Part shown: piece after piece, positions 52,288 through 62,788 of the stretch
Layout of the letters: each line of letters begins with the position of its first letter
Position numbering within the stretch: the stretch's first letter is position 1
Assembly: GCA_029762535.1 (NCBI GenBank)
Contig: JARVGK010000004.1
Span: forward strand, 17,633 to 81,632
DNA length: 64,000 bases
Source of the DNA: Thermoplasmatota archaeon
GTDB lineage: Archaea > Thermoplasmatota > Penumbrarchaeia > Penumbrarchaeales > Penumbrarchaeaceae
Direction of reading: 5' to 3'
Notes under the pieces: model-generated
Databases searched by the model: none
Told to the model about the DNA's origin: nothing
Seen by the model: only the letters and a program-made list of their open reading frames with translations
Program-made: the position numbers and the translations under genes

Positions 52288-53166
52288 AGGACCGCCGTCA
52301 AGGTGGCCTACGACGGCCACGGTTTCCATGGCTCCCAAAGGCAGAGGCCGGAGGACGGGCCCACCGTACAGGGCAGCGTTATCGAGGCGCTCGTCAGTAT
52401 AGGCGCCATCGAGGCAGGTATCGATCCGCCCGTGGCCTTCTCCAGCAGGACCGATGCCGGGGTTTCCGCTCTGGGAAACGTGTTCTCCGTGGACACGGAG
52501 ATGGATCCCCAGGACATGCTCTGCGCCCTCAATGCCAACCTGGAGGGTATATGGTGCTTGGCCCATGCGAGAATGAGGGACTCTCAGAACGTGAGATGGG
52601 CGAATTCGAGATGGTACAGGTACCATCTGGACGCTGACATGTCGAAGAGCGTAAGGGCCGGGGACCTCAATGGGATATTGATGGAATACGTTGGCGAACA
52701 TGACTTTCGGCATTTCTGCCGACCCGGGGACGGAAGGGACACAAGCACCCGTATAGAATCCGCTCGCGCGGTGGACCTCTCCGGGGATGGGAGCCTGCTC
52801 GCCGTTGACTTCGTAGGGACTAGCTTCCTGTGGAACCAGGTCAGAAGGATGGTGGGCGCCGCCATATCGGTTCAGAAGGGCATCATCGGCAGAGAGCAGA
52901 TGTCGAGCCTGCTCCATGGAGGCGATATCGACGAGGGCCTAAGGAGCGCTAGGGACCGGATCCCCACATATCCCGCGACAGGTTTGGTACTGATGGACGT
53001 ATCGTTCAAAGACCTGGAGTTCTTCCCATGCCGAAGGGCCATAGAGATAGCTATGCAGAGGTCCGCCGAGGGATTGTGGAGGTCCACGGTCGCGGTCATA
53101 CTCGGAAGCGCCCTTCTTTCCATCAGGGACTCGATGGCCTCCATGGATCCCCCCCCGAACGAATGA
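52288..53166 (+). CDS. truA: tRNA pseudouridine synthase TruA
   Basis: About 292 residues from the ATG at 52288. It converts uridines 38-40 of tRNA anticodon arms to pseudouridine. Markers: VKVAYDGHGFHGSQRQRPED at the start, the catalytic Asp57 in AFSSRTDAGVSALGNV, HDFRHFCRPGDGRDTSTRIE, and FLWNQVRRMVGAAISVQKG near the end. An ATG at 52264 would lie close to the expected promoter; the inner start aligns with the family. It is divergent from the TrmJ-like gene. Confidence 0.9.
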   Translation, partial: RTAVKVAYDGHGFHGSQRQRPEDGPTVQGSVIEALVSIGAIEAGIDPPVAFSSRTDAGVSALGNVFSVDTEMDPQDMLCALNANLEGIWCLAHARMRDSQNVRWANSRWYRYHLDADMSKSVRAGDLNGILMEYVGEHDFRHFCRPGDGRDTSTRIESARAVDLSGDGSLLAVDFVGTSFLWNQVRRMVGAAISVQKGIIGREQMSSLLHGGDIDEGLRSARDRIPTYPATGLVLMDVSFKDLEFFPCRRAIEIAMQRSAEGLWRSTVAVILGSALLSIRDSMASMDPPPNE

Positions 53167-53185
53167 GCGTTCCCTTCTCCGAAAC

Positions 53186-53194
53186 GATTATATG
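53186..53194 (+). promoter_or_regulatory. TATA-like box for the surface-protein/hypE operon
   Basis: GATTATATG is centred about 27 bases before the ATG at 53217, so the transcript is probably leaderless; no ribosome site precedes the ATG. Confidence 0.45.
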
Positions 53195-53216
53195 TTCGTC
53201 CAACCGATAATCTACC

Positions 53217-56200
53217 ATGAGGTGCCTGGCTTTTATTCTTGTCATGATCACGATGTTTCCGGGCATCTTCGATGCGGATGCGGTAAATGCCGCTGCGCTT
53301 GAGGTTACCCGGTCCCCGGAGTCGATAGAGGGGAACCTGACGATAGGTACGGGGGATATTCTGGTATTCAGGAACAGATCGGTCGTTGTAGAAGGCCACA
53401 TGATCGTCCATGGGACCCTCGTTCTGATCAACAGCACCCTGACGGTCGAGGGAACATACTCGGCGAACGATGACAATAATATGTCCATATTACTGACCGG
53501 AAGTGTGATACTGAGCGACAGAGACCCTGATGCGAACGCCACGTTGGGAAGTTCGCTTATAAAGGGTGTTGGATCAGCCCTAACCATCAGAGGTTACGGG
53601 AACTCCCCTCACATGCTAATTCAGAACTCTAACCTGGAGCTCGTATCGATGTTCGACATGGAACTGGAAGCTAACGGCGCGGAGCTCCGGTGGTGTGGAT
53701 CGAACAAAATGATACTCAACATCACCGACAGCACTTTGTATGACAGTGAGGTCCACGAACCGGACCTCTGGTCGGAGTTCAGCAATACCACGATGATAGG
53801 CACAAGGTTCTTCTTCGACGGTCAGGGCCCCAGGTTCTCGGGGGTGACCTTCAGGGACGCTCAAAGGCCGTTGAACATAGCCTCCGGTGATCTCTCACTC
53901 ACGGATTGCGTCTTCATCAACAATACGGGTACAATCGCTTTCTTCGATGGATGCGACATATCCGTTACGGAATGCAGGATCGAGGACAACCGGGGGTTCT
54001 TTATCTGCCAGGACTCCGAGGATGCCAATTCCTCTAGGATCGTCATGAGAGGATGCACAGTGACCAATTCCTCATTGAACCTGTATCATTCCACCAGCAG
54101 CGTATCCTTCTGCGCGTTCTCCGATAATTCCTCTCTCATACGTACGGGTTTGGGAAGGGTTTCCGACTGCTCCTTCCTCGGTTCCAGCAGGGCCATCGAC
54201 CAAGCGAAGGGGACAACTATCGTCAGATGCCGTTTCAACGATTGCCAGGTCGCCATAGACCGCAGCTCTGAAAGCCTGATATATCACAACGCCTTCCTTT
54301 CGGTCGGTTTACATTTTATGATCAACCATCCATCGAACAGGTGGAACGGGTCCTCTGAGGGGAACTACCACCGGTTCTACAACGGCCTCGATGACGGATC
54401 GGGGTTCAGAAGGGCCGATGACGGTATAGGGGACACGAACATACCCTTTCTGGGCGTTGACCATTATCCTCTCATGTCAGACCACTACTGGTCGATGCCA
54501 GCTATCCCATCGATCGAAACGGAATATATCAACGGCTCCGCCAACGTGACGGTGATCGTCAGGGGATCGCAGAGCATGCGGACCATAATACAGGACAGCA
54601 CATCGAGCGATTTCATAAACGACCTGAGGACATTCTCGATATCGGGGACGTTCCTTATCGTCCCTGAATGCGTGAACGGCACGCACTACTTCCGAGCCAG
54701 AACGTTCAACGAGCACGGCAGCAGGGGTTGGTCACTGCCCGTATATCGAGCGGTGGACCAGAGGCCCCTGCCGCCCCGCCTGGAGGAGGTCACCGCACCC
54801 AAGGAGGGGGGCAGCCTTATTGTTTCATGGAAGTATGTCGGGGAGGATGTGAGCAAGGTATGGATATACTACAACGAGGTGAACCAATCCTCCGGCGTCT
54901 CAAAGGTCGTCGATTTCCCCGTCGACAGCGTGAGGATCGATGGTCTGAAGAACGGAAGGACATACAGGATCCAGCTCTTCACACAGGACAGGAGCGGACT
55001 CGGTTCGTTGACGGCCGCGGTCGCCTTCGCCATGCCGATGGACGTCGATCCTCCAGACCCGCCGAGGAAGTTGGAGGCCAGGTCCATCGACAATTCCACG
55101 ATCGTACTTTCATGGATCCCGCCCATGGCCCAGGACATATCGGAATACCGCATAGTAAGAAGAAGGAGCGATGAGGAGGAGTTCAGTCTTATCGCCACCG
55201 TAACGAGGGAAAGGCTATCCTACGATGACAGGGGGCTCAGGGACAACACTAGCTATCAATATGGGGTGATAGCCGTCGATGATGACGGTCCGCTGTCGGA
55301 GATGGCAGGCCCGATCGACGTCAGGACCCTTCATGTGAACAACCCCCCTTTCCTGATCGGTGGAGAGATCTTCCTGAAGGGGGTGGAGGACGAGGGACCG
55401 ATCGAGATAGATATACGATCAAGGTTCAGGGACGTGGACGGGGACAGTATAAACATACGTATCGCCGAGAGCTTCCCGTTCCCGTCGATGATAGATGGGA
55501 TATTTCTGCGGGTGTCACCGGAAAAGGACCAGGCGGGGGAGGGCTATGTCCAACTGAGTGTGGATGACGGCGAGAGCGTCGTGTATTACCTCATTTGGGT
55601 GCTGATAGAGCACAGGCCGGACCCGCCCAAGATAGAGTCCATCGTGTCCCCCGCCAATGGCTCGACCCATCTCCCCGGAACACCGATCAAGCTCCAGGCA
55701 ACGATATGGGATCCCGACATCCCCTACGGCGATGTACTGGAGGTTGAATGGCGCTCTAACCTGGACGGCCTTATCTCTTACAACAATGCGAGCCTCGGGC
55801 AGGGCCTGGCATATCTGAGCCCCGGAAAACATGTCATAACCCTGATCGTGACGGATTCCAATGGCTCGAGCGTTTCAGAAACGTCACGGATCGCCGTCTC
55901 CATTTGGGGTTTCGGTGAAATTCCCTGGAGCACGGCCCTCAACGATCAGGGTACCTTTACCACCGAGAATGGATTCCAGGTCCTGATAGACATCGCCAAC
56001 AACGGGCCCCTTCTTCTCACTTTCAGGTGCACCGTCCTTGTCTCCGAGCCCGATCGGAACTCCGCTTACGACAGGGTGATCGTGCTCTCCCCGAACACGA
56101 ACGGTTCCATATTGATAATCGAGGTCGGCTCGGATAGAGTCCCGAGCTCCCCTTCTGTCATGGTCCAGGTCCGGGCCGAGACCTTCAACGGTACCTTTGC

Positions 56201-56390
56201 TGGCGAGTCCAACATTACGAAGGATATCGTTCGACATCAGGATCCGACGGGGGCCATGGACCCTCAGCGGACCTATCTAATGATAGGCATAGCCACGGTC
56301 AGTGTGATGATCTTGATCTTCATCGTCGTTCTCTTCTTCATCAGGAAAAAATATATGGCGGTTCCGGAATCGGCGCCCGATGTCAGGTGA
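53217..56390 (+). CDS. Large surface protein: beta-helix, fibronectin III and cadherin-like domains
   Basis: 1057 residues. A short signal peptide (CLAFILVMITMFPGIFDADA) leads into a right-handed beta-helix (about 40-420) with repeated LxxTDCxFxNNT-type turns. The helix ends in a NosD-like cap, GLDDGSGFRRADDGIGDTNI then HYPLMSDHYW. Two fibronectin III domains follow (about 525-620 and 625-715; RPLPPRLEEVTAPKEGG, PPDPPRKLEARSIDNSTIVL), then a cadherin-like domain and Ig-like domains. A final span (MIGIATVSVMILIFIVVLFF) has a short basic tail. Many Asn-x-Ser/Thr sites suggest N-glycosylation. It is probably an adhesin or S-layer-associated protein. hypE starts 4 bases after its stop, an odd operon partner. 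Confidence 0.85.
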   Translation: MRCLAFILVMITMFPGIFDADAVNAAALEVTRSPESIEGNLTIGTGDILVFRNRSVVVEGHMIVHGTLVLINSTLTVEGTYSANDDNNMSILLTGSVILSDRDPDANATLGSSLIKGVGSALTIRGYGNSPHMLIQNSNLELVSMFDMELEANGAELRWCGSNKMILNITDSTLYDSEVHEPDLWSEFSNTTMIGTRFFFDGQGPRFSGVTFRDAQRPLNIASGDLSLTDCVFINNTGTIAFFDGCDISVTECRIEDNRGFFICQDSEDANSSRIVMRGCTVTNSSLNLYHSTSSVSFCAFSDNSSLIRTGLGRVSDCSFLGSSRAIDQAKGTTIVRCRFNDCQVAIDRSSESLIYHNAFLSVGLHFMINHPSNRWNGSSEGNYHRFYNGLDDGSGFRRADDGIGDTNIPFLGVDHYPLMSDHYWSMPAIPSIETEYINGSANVTVIVRGSQSMRTIIQDSTSSDFINDLRTFSISGTFLIVPECVNGTHYFRARTFNEHGSRGWSLPVYRAVDQRPLPPRLEEVTAPKEGGSLIVSWKYVGEDVSKVWIYYNEVNQSSGVSKVVDFPVDSVRIDGLKNGRTYRIQLFTQDRSGLGSLTAAVAFAMPMDVDPPDPPRKLEARSIDNSTIVLSWIPPMAQDISEYRIVRRRSDEEEFSLIATVTRERLSYDDRGLRDNTSYQYGVIAVDDDGPLSEMAGPIDVRTLHVNNPPFLIGGEIFLKGVEDEGPIEIDIRSRFRDVDGDSINIRIAESFPFPSMIDGIFLRVSPEKDQAGEGYVQLSVDDGESVVYYLIWVLIEHRPDPPKIESIVSPANGSTHLPGTPIKLQATIWDPDIPYGDVLEVEWRSNLDGLISYNNASLGQGLAYLSPGKHVITLIVTDSNGSSVSETSRIAVSIWGFGEIPWSTALNDQGTFTTENGFQVLIDIANNGPLLLTFRCTVLVSEPDRNSAYDRVIVLSPNTNGSILIIEVGSDRVPSSPSVMVQVRAETFNGTFAGESNITKDIVRHQDPTGAMDPQRTYLMIGIATVSVMILIFIVVLFFIRKKYMAVPESAPDVR

Positions 56391-56394
56391 ACCC

Positions 56395-57507
56395 ATGGAA
56401 ATATCGAGCGATGCGCTTCCGAGAAGAAAGGACAGGGTCAGCCTTTCCGATGGGGCAGGTGGTGAGCTCATGCAGAGGATGCTTTCGGAGAACGTGCTCC
56501 CCCTGTTATCGCAGGGGGACGAGGAGTGCGCCCTGACCGAGCTGGACCCATCGTTCCTTGACGATTCCGCATCCGTGGGGGATACGGCGCTTACCATAGA
56601 CGGGTACACCGTATGGCCTTTGGAGTTCCCCGGCGGGGATATCGGCAGGCTGGCCGTGTGCGGGACCGTCAACGATCTCAGCGTGGTAGGAGCCAGGCCT
56701 GAGGCCCTGGCCCTGTCGTATGTAATAGAGGAGGGAATGGACATCGAGCTGCTCCGCAGGATAAGCGCTTCCGTGGGATCGGCATCGAAGGAGGCGGGTG
56801 TCAGGGTCGTTACAGGGGACACGAAGGTCGTCGAGAGAGGTGGTGTTAGAGGGATGATCATCACGACATCCGGTATCGGGAGGCGCAGTCCGAACCTCGA
56901 TCCATGCCTTGAGAGGTCCAGGACATTGAGGGAGGGATCGGGAATGGAATGGAAGGTCTCCCGGTGGCTGAGGGACGACCTTCTGGCACGTGGCGACTCG
57001 CTGATCGTCACGGGCAATATCGGCACACATGGGGTCGCCCTGCTCTCATTCCGCGAGGGATACGGTTTCCATACCGATCTATCCTCTGACGCAGCACCAC
57101 TGAACTCCCTCATGGAGAGGGCGATGGTGGCAGGAGGGATCGTTGCGGCCAAGGACCTGACCAGGGGCGGCCTCGCGAACGGTTTGAACGAGTGGGCCAT
57201 GAAATCGGGCTGTCAGCTGGAGGTGGATGAGGCATCCATACCCATCCTCGAGGCGGTAAGGTCGGCCACAGATATGCTCGGCCTGGACCCGCTCGAGATC
57301 GGGAACGAGGGAGTTGCCCTGATCGCCGCGGCCCCTGGAGCGGAGGAGGACGTCCTCGAGGCGATCTCCAAGGATATGTACGGTGCCGAAGCCAGGATGA
57401 TCGGGAAGGCCGTGGATGGCCCCCATAGGGCCGTTCTGAGAACTGTTGTCGGGGGGAAGAGGATCATCGACCCACCACACGGGGATCCAGTGCCGAGGAT
57501 ATGCTGA
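56395..57507 (+). CDS. hypE: Hydrogenase maturation protein HypE
   Basis: 370 residues of the AIR-synthase fold. HypE takes a carbamoyl group on its C-terminal cysteine and dehydrates it to the cyanide ligand of NiFe hydrogenases. Markers: RVSLSDGAGGELMQRML, LDPSFLDDSASVGDTALTID, GGDIGRLAVCGTVNDLSVVG, RVVTGDTKVVERGGVRGMII, DLTRGGLANGLNEWAMKSGC, and the C-terminal GDPVPRIC, with the essential terminal Cys. The ATG at 56395 follows AGGTG and is preferred over 56380. No other hyp or hydrogenase gene is in the window. Its presence predicts a NiFe hydrogenase elsewhere in the genome. Confidence 0.93.
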   Translation: MEISSDALPRRKDRVSLSDGAGGELMQRMLSENVLPLLSQGDEECALTELDPSFLDDSASVGDTALTIDGYTVWPLEFPGGDIGRLAVCGTVNDLSVVGARPEALALSYVIEEGMDIELLRRISASVGSASKEAGVRVVTGDTKVVERGGVRGMIITTSGIGRRSPNLDPCLERSRTLREGSGMEWKVSRWLRDDLLARGDSLIVTGNIGTHGVALLSFREGYGFHTDLSSDAAPLNSLMERAMVAGGIVAAKDLTRGGLANGLNEWAMKSGCQLEVDEASIPILEAVRSATDMLGLDPLEIGNEGVALIAAAPGAEEDVLEAISKDMYGAEARMIGKAVDGPHRAVLRTVVGGKRIIDPPHGDPVPRIC

Positions 57508-57562
57508 ACATATGCTGGAAGGCATCGCTATCCGCCATCGGACATACTTCCAAAGGAACAAA

Positions 57563-57573
57563 GATATTTATAT
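57563..57573 (+). promoter_or_regulatory. TATA-like box of the S12-S7-EF2 operon
   Basis: GATATTTATAT lies 46-56 bases before the S12 ATG. It gives a leader of about 20 bases with AAGGAAG as ribosome site. Confidence 0.6.
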
Positions 57574-57618
57574 CCGTTTCAAGTAACCCCCCTGAACCAC
57601 CCGCAAGGAAGTGCCTGC

Positions 57619-58047
57619 ATGGCTAAAGGACTCTTTACCGCAAGGAAGCTGAAGAAGACCGCTCAGGGTCAGAGATGGAGCGACAGATATTACAAGAGGA
57701 GGATACTCAAGCTCCGCGAGCGGGCCGACCCGCTGGAGGGGTCCGCACAGGGCAAGGGCATAGTCCTCGAGAAGGTAGGTCTTGAGGCGAAGCAGCCGAA
57801 TTCGGCCATCAGGAAATGCGTTAAGATCCAGCTCATAAAGAACGGCAGGCAGATAACGGCATTCGCTCCGGGCAACGGTGCGATCAACTTCATCGATGAG
57901 CACGACGAGGTGCTGGTCGAGGGCATAGGCGGAAGGAAGGGAAGGTCCTACGGCGACATCCCTGGTGTCAGGTACAAGGTCATACAGGTGAACAACGTGT
58001 CCCTCAACGAGATGGTCAGGGGAAGAAAGGAGAAACCGGTGAGGTAA
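57619..58047 (+). CDS. rps12: 30S ribosomal protein S12
   Basis: 142-residue archaeal uS12 at the decoding centre. Signatures: [20 protein letters not shown] at the N-terminus, [20 protein letters not shown], the functional loop [20 protein letters not shown], and [20 protein letters not shown]. Length is typical for archaea. It starts the str-type operon; S7 follows after 13 bases. Confidence 0.97.
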   Translation: MAKGLFTARKLKKTAQGQRWSDRYYKRRILKLRERADPLEGSAQGKGIVLEKVGLEAKQPNSAIRKCVKIQLIKNGRQITAFAPGNGAINFIDEHDEVLVEGIGGRKGRSYGDIPGVRYKVIQVNNVSLNEMVRGRKEKPVR

Positions 58048-58060
58048 GGAGGCGGTTCAG

Positions 58061-59176
58061 ATGGCGGCGAGGAAGAAGAAGGAAGAGACCGAGGAGATCC
58101 CGGTGGTCGAGGGAACGCAGGAAGAGGTCGAGGGACCAAAGACGGCACCGGAGGTCCCAGAGCAGGCGAACGCTGAGGAGCCGGTCGTCGAAAAGGCGGA
58201 AAAGTCCAAAAAGAGGTCCTCCCCGAAAAAGAAGGAGACCGAGACCAAGGAAGAGGTAAAGGGCGAGGACATATCCGAACCCCCTGTCGATGAGAAGGCG
58301 GAAAAGCCCAAGAAAAGGGCCCCTTCCAAAAAGAAGGAGACCGAGACCAAGGAAGAGGTAAAGGGCGAGGACATATCCGAACCCCCTGTCGATGAGAAGG
58401 CGGAAAAGCCCAAGAAAAGGGCCCCTTCCAAAAAGAAGAAGGCCGAGACCAAGGAAGAGGTAAAGGGCGAGGACATACCCGAACCCCCTGTCGAGGAAGC
58501 CGCCGTCGACGCCGTTCCGGAGGAGTCTGTCCCCGAACCGGCGGAGGAGGAGGACAAGGCCTCAAAGAAAAAGGGGCCAAAGAAGGAGGAGAAGATGGAG
58601 GAAGGGCCCGGAAGGGAGCGCCTCATGTTCGGACGCTACAACGTCAAGGACGTCATCGTTGAGGACCCTGGTCTCAGGCTCCTCATCAACCTGGACCCCG
58701 CGTTCGTACCCCACTCCAGCGCAAGGCACGCCAACAAGCCGTTCTACAAATCCAAGATATCCATAGTCGAGAGGCTTATAAACGGCATGATGAGGACCGA
58801 GAACTACACGGGCAAGAAGACCAAGAGTTACAGGGCGGTCCTTCAGGCCTTCGAGATCATCGAGGAGAGGACCAAGGAGAATCCCATACAGGTATACGTA
58901 AGGGCGCTCGAGAACTCCGCCCCGAGAGAGGAGGTCACCAGGCTCAAGTTCGGAGGAATATCCGTTCCCAAGTCCGTTGATACATCCCCCTCAAGGAGAT
59001 TGGACCTATCGATCCGCAACATCACGGTAGGATCCATAAAATCCTCGCACAAGAACAAGAAGACCATAGCCCAATGCCTTGCATCGGAACTCATTGCGGC
59101 ATCCAAGAACGATCAGCAGAGCTATGCGATCTCCAAGAAGGATGAATTGGAAAGGGTGGCCAAGAGCGCCCATTGA
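58061..59176 (+). CDS. rps7: 30S ribosomal protein S7 with long repeat-bearing N-terminal extension
   Basis: 371 residues, where archaeal uS7 is usually about 200. The conserved S7 domain occupies about residues 190-371: RYNVKDVIVEDPGLRLLINL, HANKPFYKSKISIVERLING, ENPIQVYVRALENSAPREEV, PSRRLDLSIRNI and CLASELIAASKNDQQSYAIS. The first 185 residues are charged and probably disordered, with three copies of a 34-residue unit (residues 43-76, 77-110, 111-144; core EKAEKPKKRAPSKKK then EEVKGEDISEPPV). It is an rRNA-binding protein of the head that nucleates 30S assembly. The extension's role is unknown. An AAGGAGG site precedes the ATG. Confidence 0.95.
   Translation: MAARKKKEETEEIPVVEGTQEEVEGPKTAPEVPEQANAEEPVVEKAEKSKKRSSPKKKETETKEEVKGEDISEPPVDEKAEKPKKRAPSKKKETETKEEVKGEDISEPPVDEKAEKPKKRAPSKKKKAETKEEVKGEDIPEPPVEEAAVDAVPEESVPEPAEEEDKASKKKGPKKEEKMEEGPGRERLMFGRYNVKDVIVEDPGLRLLINLDPAFVPHSSARHANKPFYKSKISIVERLINGMMRTENYTGKKTKSYRAVLQAFEIIEERTKENPIQVYVRALENSAPREEVTRLKFGGISVPKSVDTSPSRRLDLSIRNITVGSIKSSHKNKKTIAQCLASELIAASKNDQQSYAISKKDELERVAKSAH
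58187..58492 (+). repeat. Three in-frame 102-bp tandem repeats inside rps7
   Basis: Units at 58187-58288, 58289-58390 and 58391-58492. The second and third differ at only a few bases; the first is more diverged. Each encodes a Lys/Glu/Pro-rich 34-residue segment. Near-identity at the DNA level points to recent duplication by slippage or unequal recombination. Confidence 0.9.
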
Positions 59177-59216
59177 TGAATGAGCGATATCAGGATCATT
59201 TCAAAGGTGAGCGATC

Positions 59217-61418
59217 ATGGGACGAAGGGAAGACAATATCAAGGAAGCGCAGAAGCTGATGGACAAGCCATCATTCATCAGGAACATCGGCATCGCAGCT
59301 CATATAGACCACGGCAAGACCACGCTGTCGGACAACCTCATCGCCGGAGCTGGGATGATGTCCGAGGAGCTGGCAGGAAAACAGCTCCTCCTCGACTTCG
59401 ACGAGCAGGAGCAGGCAAGGGGCATAACGATCAACGCGGCCAACGCATCGATGGTCCACAGGTTCAAGGACGAGACGTTCCTCATCAACCTCATAGACAC
59501 GCCGGGCCATGTCGACTTCGGCGGCGACGTGACAAGGGCCATGAGGGCCGTTGACGGGGTCGTCATCGTCTGCTGCGCCGTCGAGGGTGTCATGCCGCAG
59601 ACCGAGACCGTCATCAGGCAGGCCCTGAGGGAGAAGGTGAAGCCCACATTGTTCATAAACAAGGTTGACAGGCTTATCAACGAGCTCAAGGTCTCGCCGG
59701 AGGAGATGCAGAAGCGCTTCGTCGCCATCATCAAGCACATCAACGATCTCATCGCCAAGCTCGTGCCCGCAGATTTCAAGAACGACTGGTACGTCAAGCC
59801 CGAGATGGGATCGGTCGCTTTCGGTTCAGCATATCACAACTGGGCGACATCGGTCCCATACATGAAGGAGAAGAACGTGTCCTTCAAGGACATATACGAT
59901 CACTGCAACAACAACGACCAGAAGACCCTCGCCAAGAAGGCACCGCTGCACAAGGTCCTGCTGGATATGATCATCAAGCATCTTCCCAACCCGGTCACCG
60001 CCCAGAAGTACAGGATCCCGCATATATGGCACGGGGATCCGGAGAGCGAGCTCGGGAAGCACATGATCAATTGTTCTCCCAAGGGAGCGACGGTCCTGAT
60101 GGTCACCAAGATAATAATCGATCCCCACGCCGGGGAGATCGCCTCCGGAAGACTGTTCTCCGGTACCATAGAGAGGGGTCAGGAGCTTTACGTCATAGGC
60201 ATGCCTGGCTCGACCAGGGTCCAGGCGGTGGCCGTATCCGTCGGTCCCGACAGGATCACCGTGGATAACGCCATTGCCGGTAACATAGTCGCCGTATCAG
60301 GGCTGAGGGACGCCATCGCTGGCTCCACGGTATCGACCGATCCGGACCTGGATACGTTCGAGAGGATAGTCCACGTATCGGAACCGGTGGTGACCGTCGC
60401 CGTCGAGGCGAAGCACATGAAGGACCTGCCGAAGCTCGTCGAGGTACTGAGAATGATAGCCAAGGCCGACCCGTCCATCAAGGTGGAGATCAACAACGAG
60501 ACAGGTGAGAACCTCATGTCGGGCATGGGAGAGCTTCACCTCGAGATCACCGAATACAGGATAACACACGAGCATGGGGTAGAGATAAAATCCTCCCCTC
60601 CCATAGTGGTTTACAGGGAGGCCGTCCTGAGAAAGTCCGAAAGGGAGTTCGAGGGCAAATCTCCCAACAAGCATAACAGGTTCTACTTCAGGGTGGAGCC
60701 GCTGCCCAAGGAGGTCGTGGACGCGATCAAGAAAGGGGAGGTCCCATCCGACGAGAAGATAAAGGATCCCAAGGCCCTCGCGAAGAAGCTCTCGGAAATG
60801 GGCCTGGAACCCGAGGACGTCAAGCACGTCTATGCCATACACGGGCCCAACATATTCGTCAACTGCACGAAGGGGATACAGTACCTTCACGAGACCAAGG
60901 AGCTTCTCATCGAGGCATTCCTGGAGGCGACGAACAAGGGCCCCAGGACATGGGAGCCGGTCCAGGGTGTTATGGTCAAGCTGATGGACGCCAAGCTGCA
61001 CGAGGACTCCATTCACAGGGGCCCCGGGCAGGTGATCCCTGCGGCCAGGTCCGGGATCTACGGGGCCATGGTCGAGGCTGGGACATCGCTTCTGGAGCCC
61101 AGGGTCAAGCTGTTCATAACAGCCCCGCAGGACCTTTTAGGACCGATAAACAGAGAGCTGAACTCGAGGAGATGCACTATTGAGGACATGCCCATGGAAG
61201 GGGACCAGGTGACGGTCGTTTCAAAGGCGCCCGTCGCAGAGCTTTTCGGTTTCGCCGGCGCCATAAGAGGGGCCACTCAGGGCAGGGCCCTGTGGACGAC
61301 CGAATTCCAGGGATTCGAGCTGATCCCTAGGGAGATGCTAGACAGCATAACGAGAGAGATAAGGACGAGGAAAGGTCTCAAGCCAGACCCCCCAACCGCG
61401 GACTATTACTCCGCTTGA
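59217..61418 (+). CDS. fusA: Translation elongation factor EF-2
   Basis: 733-residue archaeal EF-2 that drives translocation of the ribosome with GTP. G1: [20 protein letters not shown]; switch region: [18 protein letters not shown]3: [21 protein letters not shown]4: FINKVDRLI. The diphthamide site is the His in [20 protein letters not shown] near the C-terminus. All five domains are present at typical length. The ATG at 59217 has GGTGAG upstream. It follows S7 by 40 bases, an arrangement seen in several euryarchaea. Confidence 0.97.
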   Translation: MGRREDNIKEAQKLMDKPSFIRNIGIAAHIDHGKTTLSDNLIAGAGMMSEELAGKQLLLDFDEQEQARGITINAANASMVHRFKDETFLINLIDTPGHVDFGGDVTRAMRAVDGVVIVCCAVEGVMPQTETVIRQALREKVKPTLFINKVDRLINELKVSPEEMQKRFVAIIKHINDLIAKLVPADFKNDWYVKPEMGSVAFGSAYHNWATSVPYMKEKNVSFKDIYDHCNNNDQKTLAKKAPLHKVLLDMIIKHLPNPVTAQKYRIPHIWHGDPESELGKHMINCSPKGATVLMVTKIIIDPHAGEIASGRLFSGTIERGQELYVIGMPGSTRVQAVAVSVGPDRITVDNAIAGNIVAVSGLRDAIAGSTVSTDPDLDTFERIVHVSEPVVTVAVEAKHMKDLPKLVEVLRMIAKADPSIKVEINNETGENLMSGMGELHLEITEYRITHEHGVEIKSSPPIVVYREAVLRKSEREFEGKSPNKHNRFYFRVEPLPKEVVDAIKKGEVPSDEKIKDPKALAKKLSEMGLEPEDVKHVYAIHGPNIFVNCTKGIQYLHETKELLIEAFLEATNKGPRTWEPVQGVMVKLMDAKLHEDSIHRGPGQVIPAARSGIYGAMVEAGTSLLEPRVKLFITAPQDLLGPINRELNSRRCTIEDMPMEGDQVTVVSKAPVAELFGFAGAIRGATQGRALWTTEFQGFELIPREMLDSITREIRTRKGLKPDPPTADYYSA

Positions 61419-61429
61419 TGGTAGTGAAG

Positions 61430-61440
61430 CTTTTAATATG
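61430..61440 (+). promoter_or_regulatory. TATA-like box for EF-1A
   Basis: CTTTTAATATG is centred about 48 bases before the EF-1A ATG. It gives a leader of about 22 bases that includes the strong GGAGG site at 61470-61474. It suggests a separate promoter for EF-1A and S10. Confidence 0.5.
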
Positions 61441-61482
61441 AGTAGTAATTAAGGGGAACACCCGAGTTAGGAGGTATAATAG

Positions 61483-62760
61483 ATGGCAACGGAAAAACCA
61501 CATATGAACCTGGTGTTCATCGGGCATGTGGACCACGGGAAATCCACATCCGTGGGACGCGTGCTGCTCGACACAGGACACATAGAGAAGTATCTGATCG
61601 AGAAGTACAAGAAAGAGGCAGAGTCCAAGGGCAAGGGATCCTTCGAGTTCGCATGGGTCATGGACAACCTCAAGGAGGAGAGGGAGCGCGGTGTCACCAT
61701 CGATGTGGCCCACAAGAAGTTCACCTCCAACAAATACTACTTCACGATCATAGACGCCCCGGGACATCGTGACTTCGTGAAGAACATGATCACAGGAACA
61801 TCCCAGGCCGACGCGGCCGTCCTCGTGGTCGCCGCCCCTGAGGGTGTGATGGCGCAGACAAAGGAGCACGTTTTCCTTGCAAAGACCCTGGGCGTGAACC
61901 AGATCATAATCAACGTGAACAAGATGGACGCGACCAAGCCGGAGTACTCCGAGCAGCGCTTCAACGAGGTCAAGGATGACGTCGGCAAGCTCTTGAGGAT
62001 GGTCGGCTACAAGGACGACAGCGTCCAGTTCGTGCCCACCTCGGCCTTCATAGGGGACAACGTCGCCACCAAGAGCGACAAGCTCTCCTGGTGGAAGGGT
62101 CCCACCCTTCTGGAGTGCCTCGACAACCTGAAGATACCCGTAAAGCCGACACAGCTTCCCATGAGGCTTCCGGTCCAGGACGTTTATTCCATCACCGGTA
62201 TCGGCACCGTCCCGGTCGGAAGGGTCGAGACAGGGGTCATGAAGATCGGCGACAACGTCACCTTCTCCCCTTCTAATGTGGGTGGCGAGGTCAAGACCAT
62301 CGAGATGCATCACGAGACCATGCCGCAGGCGGAGCCTGGGGACAACGTCGGATTCAACGTGAGAGGCATAGGGAAGAACGACATCAAGAGGGGCGACGTC
62401 TGCGGACATTCCAGCAACAAGCCCACGGTAGCCAAGAGCTTCCTGGCCCAGATAGCCGTTCTCCAGCACCCGTCCGTGATTACGGTCGGATACACACCTG
62501 TGTTCCACCTTCACACGGCACAGGTCGCCTGCACCTTCGAAGAGCTCCAGAAGAAACTGGACCCCAAGACCGGCCAGGTCAAGGAGGAGAACCCCCAGTT
62601 CATCAGGACAGGGGATATCGCGATAGTGAAGATCACTCCGACCAGGCCTCTGGTCATCGAGAAGGTCAAGGAGATCCCGCAGCTTGGGAGGTTCGCCATA
62701 AGGGATATGGGGACCACCGTCGCCGCTGGAATGTGCCTCGACATCGAGAAGAAGGAGTAG
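61483..62760 (+). CDS. tuf: Translation elongation factor EF-1 alpha
   Basis: 425-residue aEF1A that brings aminoacyl-tRNA to the ribosome. G1: [21 protein letters not shown]3: [17 protein letters not shown]4: [10 protein letters not shown]; then [20 protein letters not shown] (domain 2) and [20 protein letters not shown]. Length and sequence are archaeal/eukaryotic type. A strong GGAGG precedes the ATG. S10 follows 28 bases after the stop. Confidence 0.98.
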   Translation: MATEKPHMNLVFIGHVDHGKSTSVGRVLLDTGHIEKYLIEKYKKEAESKGKGSFEFAWVMDNLKEERERGVTIDVAHKKFTSNKYYFTIIDAPGHRDFVKNMITGTSQADAAVLVVAAPEGVMAQTKEHVFLAKTLGVNQIIINVNKMDATKPEYSEQRFNEVKDDVGKLLRMVGYKDDSVQFVPTSAFIGDNVATKSDKLSWWKGPTLLECLDNLKIPVKPTQLPMRLPVQDVYSITGIGTVPVGRVETGVMKIGDNVTFSPSNVGGEVKTIEMHHETMPQAEPGDNVGFNVRGIGKNDIKRGDVCGHSSNKPTVAKSFLAQIAVLQHPSVITVGYTPVFHLHTAQVACTFEELQKKLDPKTGQVKEENPQFIRTGDIAIVKITPTRPLVIEKVKEIPQLGRFAIRDMGTTVAAGMCLDIEKKE

Positions 62761-62788
62761 GATCCCGGATAGGCAAGGAGGGTGGGGA

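Noticed and set aside
58187..58492. CRISPR-like spaced repeats
   Set aside because: The repeats are contiguous, in frame and coding inside rps7; there are no spacers.
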